Shown: one piece after another, positions 1 through 7,527 of the stretch
Numbering within the stretch: the first letter of the stretch is position 1
Layout of the letters: every line of letters begins with the position of its first letter
Origin: Anaerolineae bacterium
GTDB lineage: Bacteria; Chloroflexota; Anaerolineae; JAFGEY01
Assembly (NCBI GenBank): GCA_016929775.1
Contig: JAFGIE010000226.1
Coordinates: 1 to 19,965 of the forward strand
DNA: 19,965 nucleotides
Direction: 5' to 3'
The notes under the pieces: generated by a model
Told to the model about the DNA's origin: nothing
Seen by the model: the letters and a program-made list of their open reading frames with translations, nothing else
The model's database searches: none
Program-made: the position numbers and the translations under genes

Positions 1-7
1 TCTCGTC

Positions 8-79
8 GGCGAGGTAGCTCAATGGTAGAGCAGGGGACTCATAAGCCCTTGGTTGGGAGTTCGAATCTCCCCCTCGCCA
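8..79 (+). tRNA. tRNA-Met (anticodon CAT)
   Basis: A full cloverleaf can be folded. The 7-bp acceptor stem pairs 8-14 with 72-78, with discriminator A79. The D stem is GCTC/GAGC, and the T stem GGGAG/CTCCC closes loop TTCGAAT. The anticodon loop CTCATAA at 38-44 gives CAT at 40-42. The anticodon stem has one A-G mismatch next to the loop and one G-T pair at its far end. CCA is not encoded. CAT could also be a lysidine-modified Ile tRNA, which I cannot exclude by eye; elongator Met is preferred because of the overall sequence. Confidence 0.93.
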
Positions 80-84
80 TGTCA

Positions 85-115
85 CAGGCCCTCGCAGGAC
101 CGCTGCGCGGGCCTG
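85..115 (+). terminator. Hairpin after tRNA-Met
   Basis: CAGGCCC (85-91) pairs with GGGCCTG (109-115). After one mismatch, CGCAG (93-97) pairs with CTGCG (103-107) around a 5-base loop. This gives 12 bp in total with one mismatch. Only TTG follows, so there is no U-tract. Its place just after the tRNA suggests transcript end formation or 3' processing. Confidence 0.5.
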
Positions 116-186
116 TTGCGTGAGTCGGTTCCCCCGCGCTGTGACACGCGATCCGGGGACCTACCCTTTTCCCAAGGAGCGCAGGC

Positions 187-1344
187 ATGCGATACGATTT
201 CGACCAGTTCGTCGACCGCCGCGGGACCGAGTGCTACAAGTGGGACGGCTGCGACGAGGACGTGCTGCCCCTCCCGGTAGCCGACATGGACTATGTCTCT
301 CCCGAGCCTGTCGTGCGCGCCCTGCGCGAGCGCGTCGATCACGGCGTGTTTGGCTATACCCTGCCCGCCCCGGCGCTGTACGACGTGGTCCAGGCGCGTC
401 TCAAATCGCTCTACGGCTGGGAGGTCGCGGCGGAGGAGATCCTGTTCCTGCCGGGGGTCGTGGTCGGCTTTAACCTGGCGTGCCACGCAGTCGGGGCGCC
501 AGGCGACGGGGTCCTGATCCAACCGCCCGTGTATGGCCCCTTTCTCGGCGCGCCGGGCAACGCGAGGCGCACGACGCAGGCGGCGGAGGTCCCGCTCGCG
601 GGCGACCGGTACGAGATCGACTATGATGTCTTGCAGGCGGCGATCGTGCCACGGACGCGCACCTTTTTGTTCTGCAACCCCCACAACCCGATCGGTCGCG
701 TCTACGAGCGGCGCGAGCTGGAGCGGCTCGCCGAGATCTGCCTGCGGCACGACCTAGTGATCTGCTCGGACGAGATCCACTGTGACCTGGTCTTCCGCGG
801 GCATCCCCACACGCCGATCGCATCCCTGTCCCCCGAGGTGGCGCGGCGGACGATCACGCTCATGGCGCCCTCCAAGACGTACAACATCGCCGGGCTGCAC
901 TGCTCCTTTGCCGTGATCCAGGATCCTGCGCTGCGCGAGCAGTTCCGCGGCGCGACCGCCGGGCTGGTGTCGAGCGTCAACGCGCTTGGCTATACGGCGG
1001 CGCTGGCGGCGTACAGCGAGGGGCAGGAGTGGCTCGACCAGGTGCTCGTCTACCTGGAGGCGAACCGTGACTACCTGGTCCGGTACGTCGCCGAGCACCT
1101 GCCCGGCATACAGATGGTCGTTCCCGAGGGCACCTATCTCGCCTGGCTTGACTGCCGGTCGCTTGGGCTGGACGAGGAACCGAGCGCCTTCTTTTTGCGC
1201 GAGGCGCGCGTCTCGCTCGGCGCGGGCGGGTGGTTTGGGGCAGGTGGGGAGGGGTTCGTGCGCCTGAACTTTGCCTGCACGCGTGGAGTGTTGGCAGAGG
1301 CGCTGTCGCGCATGGCGAACGCGCTCGCGCGTGCAGCGGGATAG
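187..1344 (+). CDS. MalY/PatB-family PLP-dependent C-S lyase/aminotransferase
   Basis: A cytoplasmic fold-type I PLP enzyme of 385 residues, the usual family length. Family signatures seen are the N-terminal VADMDY (about 31-36), FCNPHNPIG (162-170), SDEIHCDL (194-201) and SKTYNIAGLH (229-238), in which Lys230 should form the Schiff base with PLP. MalY/PatB members cleave cystathionine or other cysteine S-conjugates to pyruvate, ammonia and a thiol; some act as aminotransferases. The exact substrate cannot be read from the sequence. The ATG at 187 has AAGGAG at 174-179 and starts exactly at the family N-terminus. It stands alone between the tRNA and a convergent gene. Confidence 0.93.
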   Translation: MRYDFDQFVDRRGTECYKWDGCDEDVLPLPVADMDYVSPEPVVRALRERVDHGVFGYTLPAPALYDVVQARLKSLYGWEVAAEEILFLPGVVVGFNLACHAVGAPGDGVLIQPPVYGPFLGAPGNARRTTQAAEVPLAGDRYEIDYDVLQAAIVPRTRTFLFCNPHNPIGRVYERRELERLAEICLRHDLVICSDEIHCDLVFRGHPHTPIASLSPEVARRTITLMAPSKTYNIAGLHCSFAVIQDPALREQFRGATAGLVSSVNALGYTAALAAYSEGQEWLDQVLVYLEANRDYLVRYVAEHLPGIQMVVPEGTYLAWLDCRSLGLDEEPSAFFLREARVSLGAGGWFGAGGEGFVRLNFACTRGVLAEALSRMANALARAAG

Positions 1345-1362
1345 GGCTGTGCCCGGGTGCGC

Positions 1363-1722
1363 CTAGCCCGTGACGCTGCGGTACCACTCGATCGAGGGGG
1401 GACCGTCGCTGCGCACCTGGATCGCCACGACGTCCAACCGCCATGGTCCCTCCCAGTCCCGCTCCTGGACGTAGGTCTGGGCGACGTCGATCATGTGGGC
1501 GAGCTTGAGCGCTGTTACCGACTCTTCGGGGGTCCCGTACGCCGTGCCTCGGCGGGTGCGCACCTCGACAAAGGCCAACGTCTCCCCGTCGCGCACGATC
1601 AGGTCGACCTCGCCCGCCGGGCAGCGCCAGTTCGTGGCGATCACGTCGCAGCCCGCCGCGACGAGGTATCGCGCTGCCCGATCCTCGCCCCACCTGCCGA
1701 GCGCCTGGCGTCTCTTTGTCAT
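1363..1722 (-). CDS. YraN/UPF0102-family protein (endonuclease-like fold)
   Basis: A 119-residue protein, normal for the YraN (UPF0102) family. It opens with GRWGEDRAARYL (9-20) and carries the core GEVDLI (37-42) followed by FVEVRTR (51-57). The family is built on a restriction-endonuclease-like fold with an E/D...D...E-x-K pattern; here the Lys position is Arg55, a common variant. Its role is not established, although a link to DNA processing or recombination is often proposed. The open frame continues far upstream, but homology begins at MTKRRQALGRWG, and AGGAG lies ahead of this ATG. It converges with the PLP enzyme, leaving only 18 bases between the stops. Confidence 0.9.
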   Translation of the reverse strand: MTKRRQALGRWGEDRAARYLVAAGCDVIATNWRCPAGEVDLIVRDGETLAFVEVRTRRGTAYGTPEESVTALKLAHMIDVAQTYVQERDWEGPWRLDVVAIQVRSDGPPSIEWYRSVTG

Positions 1723-1761
1723 GGCGCGCCCGTCCCTTCTCCTGTTCGTCCGGCGCCCTCC

Positions 1762-1790
1762 ATTGTACACCATTTCCCGGCAAACAGACA
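1762..1790 (-). promoter_or_regulatory. Possible promoter for the yraN-like gene
   Basis: On the minus strand TACAAT (1767-1762) is a good -10 box about 40 bases before the start codon. The -35 position at 17-base spacing (TGTCTG, 1790-1785) is poor, so this is tentative. Confidence 0.4.
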
Positions 1791-1807
1791 GCTTTCGCAC
1801 CCGCGAG

Positions 1808-1836
1808 TTGACAGTTTCGGACTGTGACGGTAAGAT
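1808..1836 (+). promoter_or_regulatory. Promoter for the lipoprotein/membrane-protein pair
   Basis: TTGACA (1808-1813), a 17-base spacer and TAAGAT (1831-1836) match the housekeeping sigma pattern. The start site would fall near 1843, giving a leader of about 42 bases before the ATG at 1885. Confidence 0.7.
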
Positions 1837-1884
1837 ACTGCCCTCTGCACGCCCGAGCACCGATCGCATAGAAAGGAAGGACCG

Positions 1885-2532
1885 ATGAGGTTGAAACGCA
1901 CCAGGCTGGCTGCCGCGCTGATCGCCGCCTGCCTGATCCAGGGGATGATCCTGGGCTGTTGGTGCGGCTCGCTGCCCGTCCAAGTCTCGCTTTCGACGGC
2001 GACCCCCGACCCGACCGTGACGCTGGGAACGCAGCCCACGGCGATCCCGACGCTCGTCCCCACGCCGGCGACCGGCTCTGCTGCCGGGCGCGTTTACCCC
2101 CGTCCCTACGCCTACACCGAGGCGGAAGCGGCTGCCCTCTCGGAGGACCAGCGAGGCGTGCTGCACGACCTGGGTTGGCCCCACGCGTTCAGCATGATCC
2201 GCCTGCCCGACGACGTGGGCGACGAGCACTGGGTCGAGACGTGGCATTACTATGACGTCGGGGTGGTGTTTGTCTTTCGCGACCGCGCGTTCCACCACCA
2301 AGAGCCAGAGCGGAGCGTCCCTGCCTACCAGATCGCCGCAACCTCGTACCGGCCCAACCAGTTCTACACGCGCGACCTGCTTCCCGAGCTGGATTGGCGC
2401 GAGGTCGAGGGGCTCAACGCGCTGCTGCCCGCCGAGGCCCTGTTTTACGCCCAGGATGGCGTGATGATCGGTTTCCAGGGCGAAGAGCTCGCGTTCGTCG
2501 AAGCGATCGCCATGCTGCCGAGGGAGGAATGA
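1885..2532 (+). CDS. Predicted exported lipoprotein, function unknown
   Basis: A protein of 215 residues that I do not recognise. The N-terminus is a lipoprotein-type signal: basic MRLKRTR, a hydrophobic stretch 8-24, and either ILGC (Cys25) or LIAAC (Cys16) as lipobox. A Thr/Pro-rich linker follows (about 35-60), of a kind often seen in Chloroflexota surface proteins. Residues 65-215 form a globular domain rich in Trp, Tyr and acidic residues, with no motif I can name. The ATG at 1885 has a strong AGGAAGGA just upstream. The stop overlaps the start of the next gene, so the two are co-transcribed and probably act together at the cell surface. Confidence 0.8.
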   Translation: MRLKRTRLAAALIAACLIQGMILGCWCGSLPVQVSLSTATPDPTVTLGTQPTAIPTLVPTPATGSAAGRVYPRPYAYTEAEAAALSEDQRGVLHDLGWPHAFSMIRLPDDVGDEHWVETWHYYDVGVVFVFRDRAFHHQEPERSVPAYQIAATSYRPNQFYTRDLLPELDWREVEGLNALLPAEALFYAQDGVMIGFQGEELAFVEAIAMLPREE

Positions 2533-3848
2533 TGCGTAGACTGCGCGAATGGCTGTTCTGGGCCCGGGTGCGCCGCGCCGCTCGCCCGTCGTTGTACGTC
2601 TTTCCGTGGGTCGCCGTGCTGCTCTTGCTCTCCGGCACCCTGGCGGTCTCTTCCGAGTACTCGGCCCTGCAGAAATGGGAGAGCAGCGCCTCGCCGGGCC
2701 TTGCGCTGGCGGAGTTTGTGGCGGGCGTGCCAGGGCGCCGCCGGGCCTACGTGGAAGACATGGCGGAGCGCGGCGTGATCAACAGCTACGAGCGCACCGC
2801 CGAGCTGCAGCGCGTCGCCGCGCTCGAGACGGCGTGCCAGGATGCCGCCGCGCTCCTGCGGGCCAAGGCGGACGCCGCCGGTTGGGACGTGGTCGCCCGG
2901 CACGGGATCGACACCCTGGCGCAGTCGATGGTCAGCCTGATCGGCGGCAAGGTGGTCGAGGGAGCGACCAAGACGCAGGTCGGGGGTCGCTTTCTACGCT
3001 GGATCGGCGCGCCCGCCTCGGCGACCGAGTGGGTGGACGACGTGGTCACGACCTTTGCGAATGCCCTGATCACGGCAGAGGGTGGGCCGGTCTCGCGGGC
3101 GAGCGTGCCCGACTGGGACCGTGAGTGGGCGCGCCTGGACGCCCAGATCGTCGAGATCCTGGGACAGGACCACGATGCCCTGCTGCGCGCCCGCCTGTCG
3201 GCGACGATCCGGGGCTTGCGCGTCTCTTGCCGCGACGATCCCGATGGGTATGCGGCCTACTTGAGGACGCAGGCAGAGCACTATGACCGCTTCTATGGCC
3301 TGAGCAACGCCGCCATGCGCGCCCGGGACCCGAGCGTCGATCCCGCCCGCCAGACCTCCCCCTGGGAGAGCAGCGAAGACGTGCGCGCCTGGCTGAACGA
3401 GCAGGCTGGGTGCACGCTGCCCCCCGCGCCCACGCCGACCACTCCATCGGTCCCGATCGCGACCTCGCCCGCCGCCCAACCGGACGTGGTCACGCTCACC
3501 GGGCAGGTGGTCAAGGCGCCCGGCAGCCCGAACGAGGTGTCGATCACGATCCCCTGGGGACCGGGCAACGTGCCCTCGGGATACGCGCGCTTCCGTCCGC
3601 GCGAGGGATCGATCTCGTACTGGAACACGTGCGCGACCGTCGTGTGCCAGGTCACCGATGGCTGGTGCCAGCGCCCAAGTACCGACACGCTCTACCCCGA
3701 GGCGTGCGGGCTGACGGTCACGTGTGCGGGGCAGAGCTGCACCCAAGAGTCGTATAGCACGCCCGAGGTGTTCGACCTCGATCTCGAGTGCAAGGCCGAT
3801 GGCTCGTGCGAGGGACGGATCGGCCTCTACTGGATCACGGTCAAGTGA
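2532..3848 (+). CDS. Membrane-anchored protein with Cys-rich C-terminal domain, unknown
   Basis: A 438-residue protein starting at the second of two adjacent ATGs (2529, 2532). The second has better spacing to GGGAGG at 2522-2527, and its A is the last base of the previous stop (TGATG overlap). A basic N-terminus precedes one membrane segment (about 21-40), so the bulk should be outside the cell. A mainly helical region (45-290) is followed by a Pro/Thr linker (about 294-318). A 120-residue C-terminal domain contains eight Cys, suggesting disulfides or a metal site. I do not recognise the family. Its job is unknown; pairing with the upstream lipoprotein suggests a common envelope function. 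Confidence 0.8.
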   Translation: MRRLREWLFWARVRRAARPSLYVFPWVAVLLLLSGTLAVSSEYSALQKWESSASPGLALAEFVAGVPGRRRAYVEDMAERGVINSYERTAELQRVAALETACQDAAALLRAKADAAGWDVVARHGIDTLAQSMVSLIGGKVVEGATKTQVGGRFLRWIGAPASATEWVDDVVTTFANALITAEGGPVSRASVPDWDREWARLDAQIVEILGQDHDALLRARLSATIRGLRVSCRDDPDGYAAYLRTQAEHYDRFYGLSNAAMRARDPSVDPARQTSPWESSEDVRAWLNEQAGCTLPPAPTPTTPSVPIATSPAAQPDVVTLTGQVVKAPGSPNEVSITIPWGPGNVPSGYARFRPREGSISYWNTCATVVCQVTDGWCQRPSTDTLYPEACGLTVTCAGQSCTQESYSTPEVFDLDLECKADGSCEGRIGLYWITVK

Positions 3849-3855
3849 GTGCGGG

Positions 3856-3884
3856 TTGCCGGGCGCCCGCCCTTGTGCTAGAAT
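3856..3884 (+). promoter_or_regulatory. Promoter upstream of cinA
   Basis: TTGCCG (3856-3861), a 17-base spacer and TAGAAT (3879-3884) form a good sigma-70-type promoter. The expected start site, near 3891, lies inside the left arm of the inverted repeat that follows. Confidence 0.65.
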
Positions 3885-3886
3885 AA

Positions 3887-3939
3887 GCGCTTGTACTGCG
3901 GGCAGCGCCTGCAGTACAAGCGCCCGCCGCGTGGCGGGC
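3887..3939 (+). repeat. Perfect 13-bp inverted repeat plus adjacent hairpin in cinA leader
   Basis: The arm at 3887-3899 (GCGCTTGTACTGC) is exactly complementary to 3911-3923. The inner bases add a G-T and two or three G-C pairs, leaving a loop of 3-5 bases. A second hairpin follows at once: GCCCGCC (3922-3928), loop GCGT, GGCGGGC (3933-3939). There is no T-tract, and the repeat starts two bases after a -10 box. An operator or a 5'-UTR structure is therefore more likely than a terminator of the upstream gene. Confidence 0.75.
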
Positions 3940-3961
3940 AGCAGGTGATGCGGAGGATGCC

Positions 3962-5164
3962 TTGAACGCCGAGATCGTCACGACTGGCACCGAACTGCTC
4001 TTGGGCGTGATCACCGACACGAATTCGACCTACATCGCCCGGCAGCTGCGCGACATCGGCCTTGACCTGTACTACATCACGTCCGCCGGGGACAATGAGG
4101 CGCGCGTCGCACGCGCGATCGAGATCGCGCTCGAGCGCTCCGACGTGGTGATCACGACCGGCGGTCTGGGCCCCACGGTCGACGACGTCACCCGCGAGGC
4201 GGTCGCGCGCGCCACAGGGAGGTCCTTGGTCGTCGACGAGACGCTGCTGGTTTCGATCGAGGCGTTCTTTGCCCAGCGCGGCTATCCTATGTCGACCAAC
4301 AACCGCCGCCAGGCGCGGATCCCACAGGGCGCGATCCCGATCGAGAATCCGGTCGGCACGGCGCCCTGCTTTGTCGTCGAGGATCCGCGCGGGGTCGTGA
4401 TCAGCCTCCCGGGCGTGCCGCGCGAGATGAAGTACCTGATGGCGCACGCCGTCCTCCCCTACCTGCGCCGCGCCTTTGACCTGCATCAGGTGATCGTCGC
4501 CCGCACGCTGCGCACGTGCGGGATCGGCGAGAGCGCGCTCGACGCGCGCATCGACGACCTGGAGACCTCGCCCAATCCGACGATCGGCCTCGCCGCCCAT
4601 CCCGGGCAGAGCGACATCCGGATCACCGCCAAGGCGGACAGCGTCGCCGAAGCGGAGGCGATGCTCTCGGCGATGGAGGCGCGCGTGCGCGAGCGCGTCG
4701 ACGACGTGATCTTTGGCCTGGACGACGATCGCTTGGAGGCAGTCGTGATCGGCCTGCTGCGCGACCGGTCGCTGACCGTCGCCGCCGCCGAGGTGAGCAC
4801 CGGCGGCTTGCTCTGCGGGTGGTTGTCCGACGCGGATCCGGTGGGTGAGACCTACCTCGGCGGCTGGGTGCTCCCCGACAGCCACGCGTGGGCGCTGGGA
4901 GAGGAGGCTACCACGGGTGGGGGTGTGTGCGCACAGGCGCGCGCCCTTGCCGCACGCGTGTGCGCCGTGACTGGGGCGCGCGTCGGCGTGGCGGTGATCA
5001 ACACCGGTCCGGAGGAGACGGCGATCGAGGTCCTGCACGACGGAGCCGCGCACGGACGGGTGGTCCGCTACCGGGGGCACGAGGCGGATGCCCACACCTG
5101 GACCGCTTCCCTGGTGCTGGACCTGGTGCGGCGCCTGTGCCTGGGACTGCCAACAGAGGTCTAG
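3962..5164 (+). CDS. cinA: CinA-family protein (MoaB/MogA-like domain plus CinA C-terminal domain)
   Basis: A 400-residue protein, the usual CinA length. The N-terminal MoCF/molybdopterin-binding-like domain (1-170) shows GTELLLG (9-15), TTGGLGPTVDD (65-75) and LPGVPREM (149-156); the middle region has GIGES (187-191). CinA proteins act on pyridine nucleotides (ADP-ribose pyrophosphatase and NMN deamidase). The C-terminal PncC-like domain (about 255-400) is atypical. The usual ESCTGG reads EVSTGG (277-282), the following Tyr-containing GG..V.YSN segment reads GGWVLPDSH, and the Gly-rich GPGG-type loop is not visible. Deamidase activity is therefore doubtful. The start is TTG with GGAGG at 3952-3956; it matches the family N-terminus. 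Confidence 0.93.
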   Translation: MNAEIVTTGTELLLGVITDTNSTYIARQLRDIGLDLYYITSAGDNEARVARAIEIALERSDVVITTGGLGPTVDDVTREAVARATGRSLVVDETLLVSIEAFFAQRGYPMSTNNRRQARIPQGAIPIENPVGTAPCFVVEDPRGVVISLPGVPREMKYLMAHAVLPYLRRAFDLHQVIVARTLRTCGIGESALDARIDDLETSPNPTIGLAAHPGQSDIRITAKADSVAEAEAMLSAMEARVRERVDDVIFGLDDDRLEAVVIGLLRDRSLTVAAAEVSTGGLLCGWLSDADPVGETYLGGWVLPDSHAWALGEEATTGGGVCAQARALAARVCAVTGARVGVAVINTGPEETAIEVLHDGAAHGRVVRYRGHEADAHTWTASLVLDLVRRLCLGLPTEV

Positions 5165-5185
5165 GTAGGGCGGTACACGCACAAG

Positions 5186-5211
5186 GCGCACATTCCGTGC
5201 GGAATGCGCGC
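5186..5211. terminator. Hairpin between cinA and tRNA-Leu
   Basis: Bases 5186-5196 pair with 5201-5211 around loop GTGC: eleven positions with one A-C mismatch. It lies between the convergent ends of cinA and the tRNA, so it may end transcripts from both sides. No T-tract is present on either strand. Confidence 0.5.
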
Positions 5212-5226
5212 CCAGCCGTGCAGGTG

Positions 5227-5308
5227 TGGGGAAGGCGGGAGTCGAACCCGCACGGATTTCTCCACGTGATCCTAAGTCACGCTCGTCTGCCAGTTCCGAC
5301 ACTTCCCC
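5227..5308 (-). tRNA. tRNA-Leu (anticodon TAG)
   Basis: On the minus strand the acceptor stem GGGGAAG (5308-5302) pairs with CTTCCCC (5234-5228), followed by discriminator A. The anticodon stem CGTGA/TCACG closes loop CTTAGGA, giving TAG. A long variable arm and the 82-base length fit a class II leucine tRNA. The T arm is GCGGG / TTCGACT / CCCGC. CCA is not encoded. Confidence 0.95.
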
Positions 5309-5322
5309 GCTGATTGTGGTCT

Positions 5323-5351
5323 ATTATAGCCAGTCGGGCCAAATCCCGCAA
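5323..5351 (-). promoter_or_regulatory. Promoter of tRNA-Leu
   Basis: On the minus strand TTGCGG (5351-5346), a 17-base spacer and a perfect TATAAT (5328-5323) place the start site about 8 bases before the tRNA 5' end, a typical tRNA promoter layout. Confidence 0.75.
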
Positions 5352-5377
5352 CTCACGCGAATGACGAAGGAGAGGAT

Positions 5378-5878
5378 ATGACCACACCTGACGCGATCCG
5401 TTCGCAGTACCACGCGTCGCTCACTATGCTCGCCGAGGCGGTCTCCAAGTGTCCCGATCCGCTGTGGGACGATCGGGAGCACCCGAACCGGTTCTGGCAG
5501 ATCGCCTACCACGCCCTTTTCTACACCCACCTCTACCTGCAGGAACGTGTAGAGGCGTTCGTGCCCTGGAGCAAGCACCGGCGCGGGTACGAGCGTCTCG
5601 GTTCCCTTCCCGTCCCTCCGCATCCAGACGCGGCAAGCGTGGAGCCATATGCCAAGCAAGACCTGCTCGCCTACCTCAGCATCTGCCGGGACGAGGTCGA
5701 CGAGCGGGTGCCTGCCCTGAACCTCGAAGCGGAGTCAGGCTTCCATTGGTTGCCCTTTGACAAGCTCGAGCTCCAGTTCTACAACATCCGCCACTTGCAG
5801 CACCACGTCGGTCAGCTCGCCGACCGGTTGAGGAGCGAGGCGGCGATCGGCCTGGGCTGGGTGGGCAGAGGCGCGTAG
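5378..5878 (+). CDS. DinB-like four-helix-bundle protein
   Basis: A 166-residue protein of the DinB/YfiT-like superfamily. These are small helical bundles that bind a divalent metal through three His and often act as thiol-dependent transferases. The likely ligands are His45 in AYHALFYTHLYL (43-54) and His139 with His142/143 in IRHLQHHVGQL (137-147), the usual one-plus-two arrangement. The substrate is unknown. The ATG at 5378 is preceded by AAGGAG (5367-5372). The methyltransferase gene follows after 15 bases, so the two are probably co-transcribed. Confidence 0.8.
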   Translation: MTTPDAIRSQYHASLTMLAEAVSKCPDPLWDDREHPNRFWQIAYHALFYTHLYLQERVEAFVPWSKHRRGYERLGSLPVPPHPDAASVEPYAKQDLLAYLSICRDEVDERVPALNLEAESGFHWLPFDKLELQFYNIRHLQHHVGQLADRLRSEAAIGLGWVGRGA

Positions 5879-5893
5879 GCGGGGCAGCGCGCG

Positions 5894-7138
5894 ATGGAAG
5901 AGTTCCGTCCCACGGACGAAGCGCTGACCTACCTGCTCTCGCCCGCCGGCGCCGCGCTGCTGGAGCGGCTGTCGGCGCAGGAGCTGGACGAGGCGGACGC
6001 CCTGGCGCACGTCACGCGGCTGCGCAAGGAACACCCGCCTGAAGTGGCGGCGGCGGCGCTCGACCTGGTCCTCCTGCGCCAGCGCGCACGGTCCAAGTTC
6101 AGCCGCGCGGACCGCATGTTCTTCACCCGAGAGGCGCTCGAGCAGGCAAGCGCTGAGGTGGTCAGCCGTCGGCGGGCGGCGCGGTACGCGCGCTATGGCG
6201 CCGTCGCCGACCTGTGCTGTGGGATCGGCGGCGACGCGCTCGCCCTCGCCGCCCGGGGCGACGTCCTCGCCGTGGACCTCGACCCGCTGCGGCTGCGCAT
6301 GGCGCGCGCCAACGCAGGCGCCTACGATCTGGGCGACCGGATCGACGCGCGCTGCGCCGACGTGACGGCATACGCGCCGCCCGCGGGGCGCGCCCTGTGG
6401 GCCGATCCGTCGCGGCGGGCGGGGGGCAAGCGGATCTATGCCCTCTCGGCGTACAAGCCAGCGCTGCCGGCGCTCCTCTCCCTCGCCGCGCGCGCGCCGG
6501 GCGCGGGGATCAAGCTCTCTCCCGGCGTGGACTATCGGGAGCTGGAGCGCATCGTCGGCGGCATACCGCACGAGGTCGAGTTGATCTCGGTGGACGGGGA
6601 GGCGCGCGAAGCGGTGCTCTGGCTGGGGGAGCTGCGTACTGCGCGCCGGCGAGCGACCCTCCTCCCCGCCGGGCACACGCTCACCGGCGACGATCCGGAC
6701 CCCGAGGCAGACATCGCCCCTGGCGTGGGAGACTATCTCTACGAGCCCGATGCAGCCGTGATCCGCGCACACCTCGTCCGCACGCTCGCGGCGCAGATCG
6801 GCGCGCGGCAGATCGACCCGCAGATCGCCTACTTGACCGCCGACCGGCAGATCGACAGCCCGTTCGTGACCGGGTACCAGGTCCTGGAGAGGATGCCCTT
6901 TGGCCTGAAGCGCATTCGGGCGCGGCTGCGCGCCTACGATGTCGGCGAACTGGCGATCAAGAAGCGCGGGATCGGCATCGATCCCGCGCAGTTCTGGCGC
7001 CGTCTGCCGCACGGCGAGGGGCGCGAGCGCGTGATCCTGATCGTGACCCGAGTCAGGGATCGGCCCACCGCGCTGATCTGTCGCTCTGCCCAGGTCTCAC
7101 TGCGTTCCGAGAGCGGAGCGGACGGACCCGGTCCCTGA
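5894..7138 (+). CDS. Class I SAM-dependent methyltransferase with THUMP-like C-terminal domain
   Basis: A protein of 414 residues. After a helical N-terminal part comes a Rossmann methyltransferase core: motif I DLCCGIGGDALALA (104-117), the acidic end of strand 2 in AVDLDPLRLRMA (about 124-135), and ADPSRR as the motif IV equivalent. The C-terminal third, with ITKKRG-like AIKKRGIGIDP, resembles the THUMP-like domain paired with this methyltransferase type. An RNA substrate is likely by family, but the target is not known. The ribosome-binding site is weak (GGCGGGG upstream), which fits translational coupling to the preceding DinB-like gene. The last codons lie within a large hairpin. Confidence 0.85.
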   Translation: MEEFRPTDEALTYLLSPAGAALLERLSAQELDEADALAHVTRLRKEHPPEVAAAALDLVLLRQRARSKFSRADRMFFTREALEQASAEVVSRRRAARYARYGAVADLCCGIGGDALALAARGDVLAVDLDPLRLRMARANAGAYDLGDRIDARCADVTAYAPPAGRALWADPSRRAGGKRIYALSAYKPALPALLSLAARAPGAGIKLSPGVDYRELERIVGGIPHEVELISVDGEAREAVLWLGELRTARRRATLLPAGHTLTGDDPDPEADIAPGVGDYLYEPDAAVIRAHLVRTLAAQIGARQIDPQIAYLTADRQIDSPFVTGYQVLERMPFGLKRIRARLRAYDVGELAIKKRGIGIDPAQFWRRLPHGEGRERVILIVTRVRDRPTALICRSAQVSLRSESGADGPGP

Positions 7139-7152
7139 GAGGGACCGGGTCC
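7124..7152. terminator. Perfect 13-bp hairpin across the methyltransferase stop codon
   Basis: GGACCCGGTCCCT (7124-7136) is exactly complementary to 7140-7152, with a 3-base loop GAG. The TGA stop is at 7136-7138. It lies between convergent transcription units (methyltransferase on plus, cytochrome c on minus) and probably serves both as a barrier. There is no T-tract on either side. Confidence 0.65.
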
Positions 7153-7181
7153 GTGATGCCGGTAAGGCCCACAGAGCGCGT

Positions 7182-7496
7182 CTACTCTGGGAACGCCTCC
7201 GACAGGTACTCGATCACGGCTGCCTGTTCGGCTGCGTTGAGCTGGGCCCCATGGGCTACCATGCGCTCGACGTTCGCCTTCCAGTCTGCCGCGGACTTGG
7301 TCGCTTCCTCGACCCTGCTGTAGGGATGGCACGTCGAGCAGCGCTCCTCCGCCAATGCCTTGCCGTCGAGGGTCACCTCGCTTTCCCCGCCCGCGGGCTC
7401 CGTTGCCGCTTCGTCTGCGCCGCACGCTGCCAGCAGCGCGGCTGCGAGGACGGCGAGCAGGGCGATCAGGACAACGTGTGCTGTGCGTCGCTTCAT
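7182..7496 (-). CDS. Small monohaem cytochrome c lipoprotein
   Basis: A 104-residue protein. A basic start and hydrophobic segment end in a lipobox LAAC (22-25), predicting a lipid-anchored protein outside the membrane. A single haem motif CSTCH is at 53-57. Met79, in the segment W72...ERM79..GAQL, is the likely distal ligand. The tail AEQAAVIEYL is the usual last helix of class I cytochromes c. The start is set by AAGGAG (7510-7505) and the signal peptide. It is the last gene of the long minus-strand array, 31 bases after the flavodiiron gene. It is presumably an electron carrier on the outer face, while its neighbours are cytoplasmic. Confidence 0.9.
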   Translation of the reverse strand: MKRRTAHVVLIALLAVLAAALLAACGADEAATEPAGGESEVTLDGKALAEERCSTCHPYSRVEEATKSAADWKANVERMVAHGAQLNAAEQAAVIEYLSEAFPE

Positions 7497-7527
7497 GTGA
7501 GTGGCTCCTTCTCGGGTGGTTTCTTGT

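Noticed and set aside
33..49. A-G mismatch next to the tRNA-Met anticodon loop as a sign of a pseudogene
   Set aside because: All other stems pair well and the loop is intact. A single mismatch at this place is tolerated, so it is kept as a functional tRNA.
1723..2301. N-terminal extension of the yraN-like frame (193 extra codons)
   Set aside because: Family similarity and the ribosome-binding site begin at 1722. The extension overlaps the promoter and signal-peptide region of the divergent gene.
3878..5302. 474-codon open frame on the minus strand across cinA
   Set aside because: It is antisense to a gene with clear CinA motifs and also runs through the tRNA-Leu. It has no recognisable domain and an Arg/Gly/Asp-rich composition typical of GC-rich shadow frames.
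5735..7012. 425-codon minus-strand frame opposite the methyltransferase
   Set aside because: The plus-strand frame has motif I and a THUMP-like tail; the minus frame is a shadow without recognisable features.
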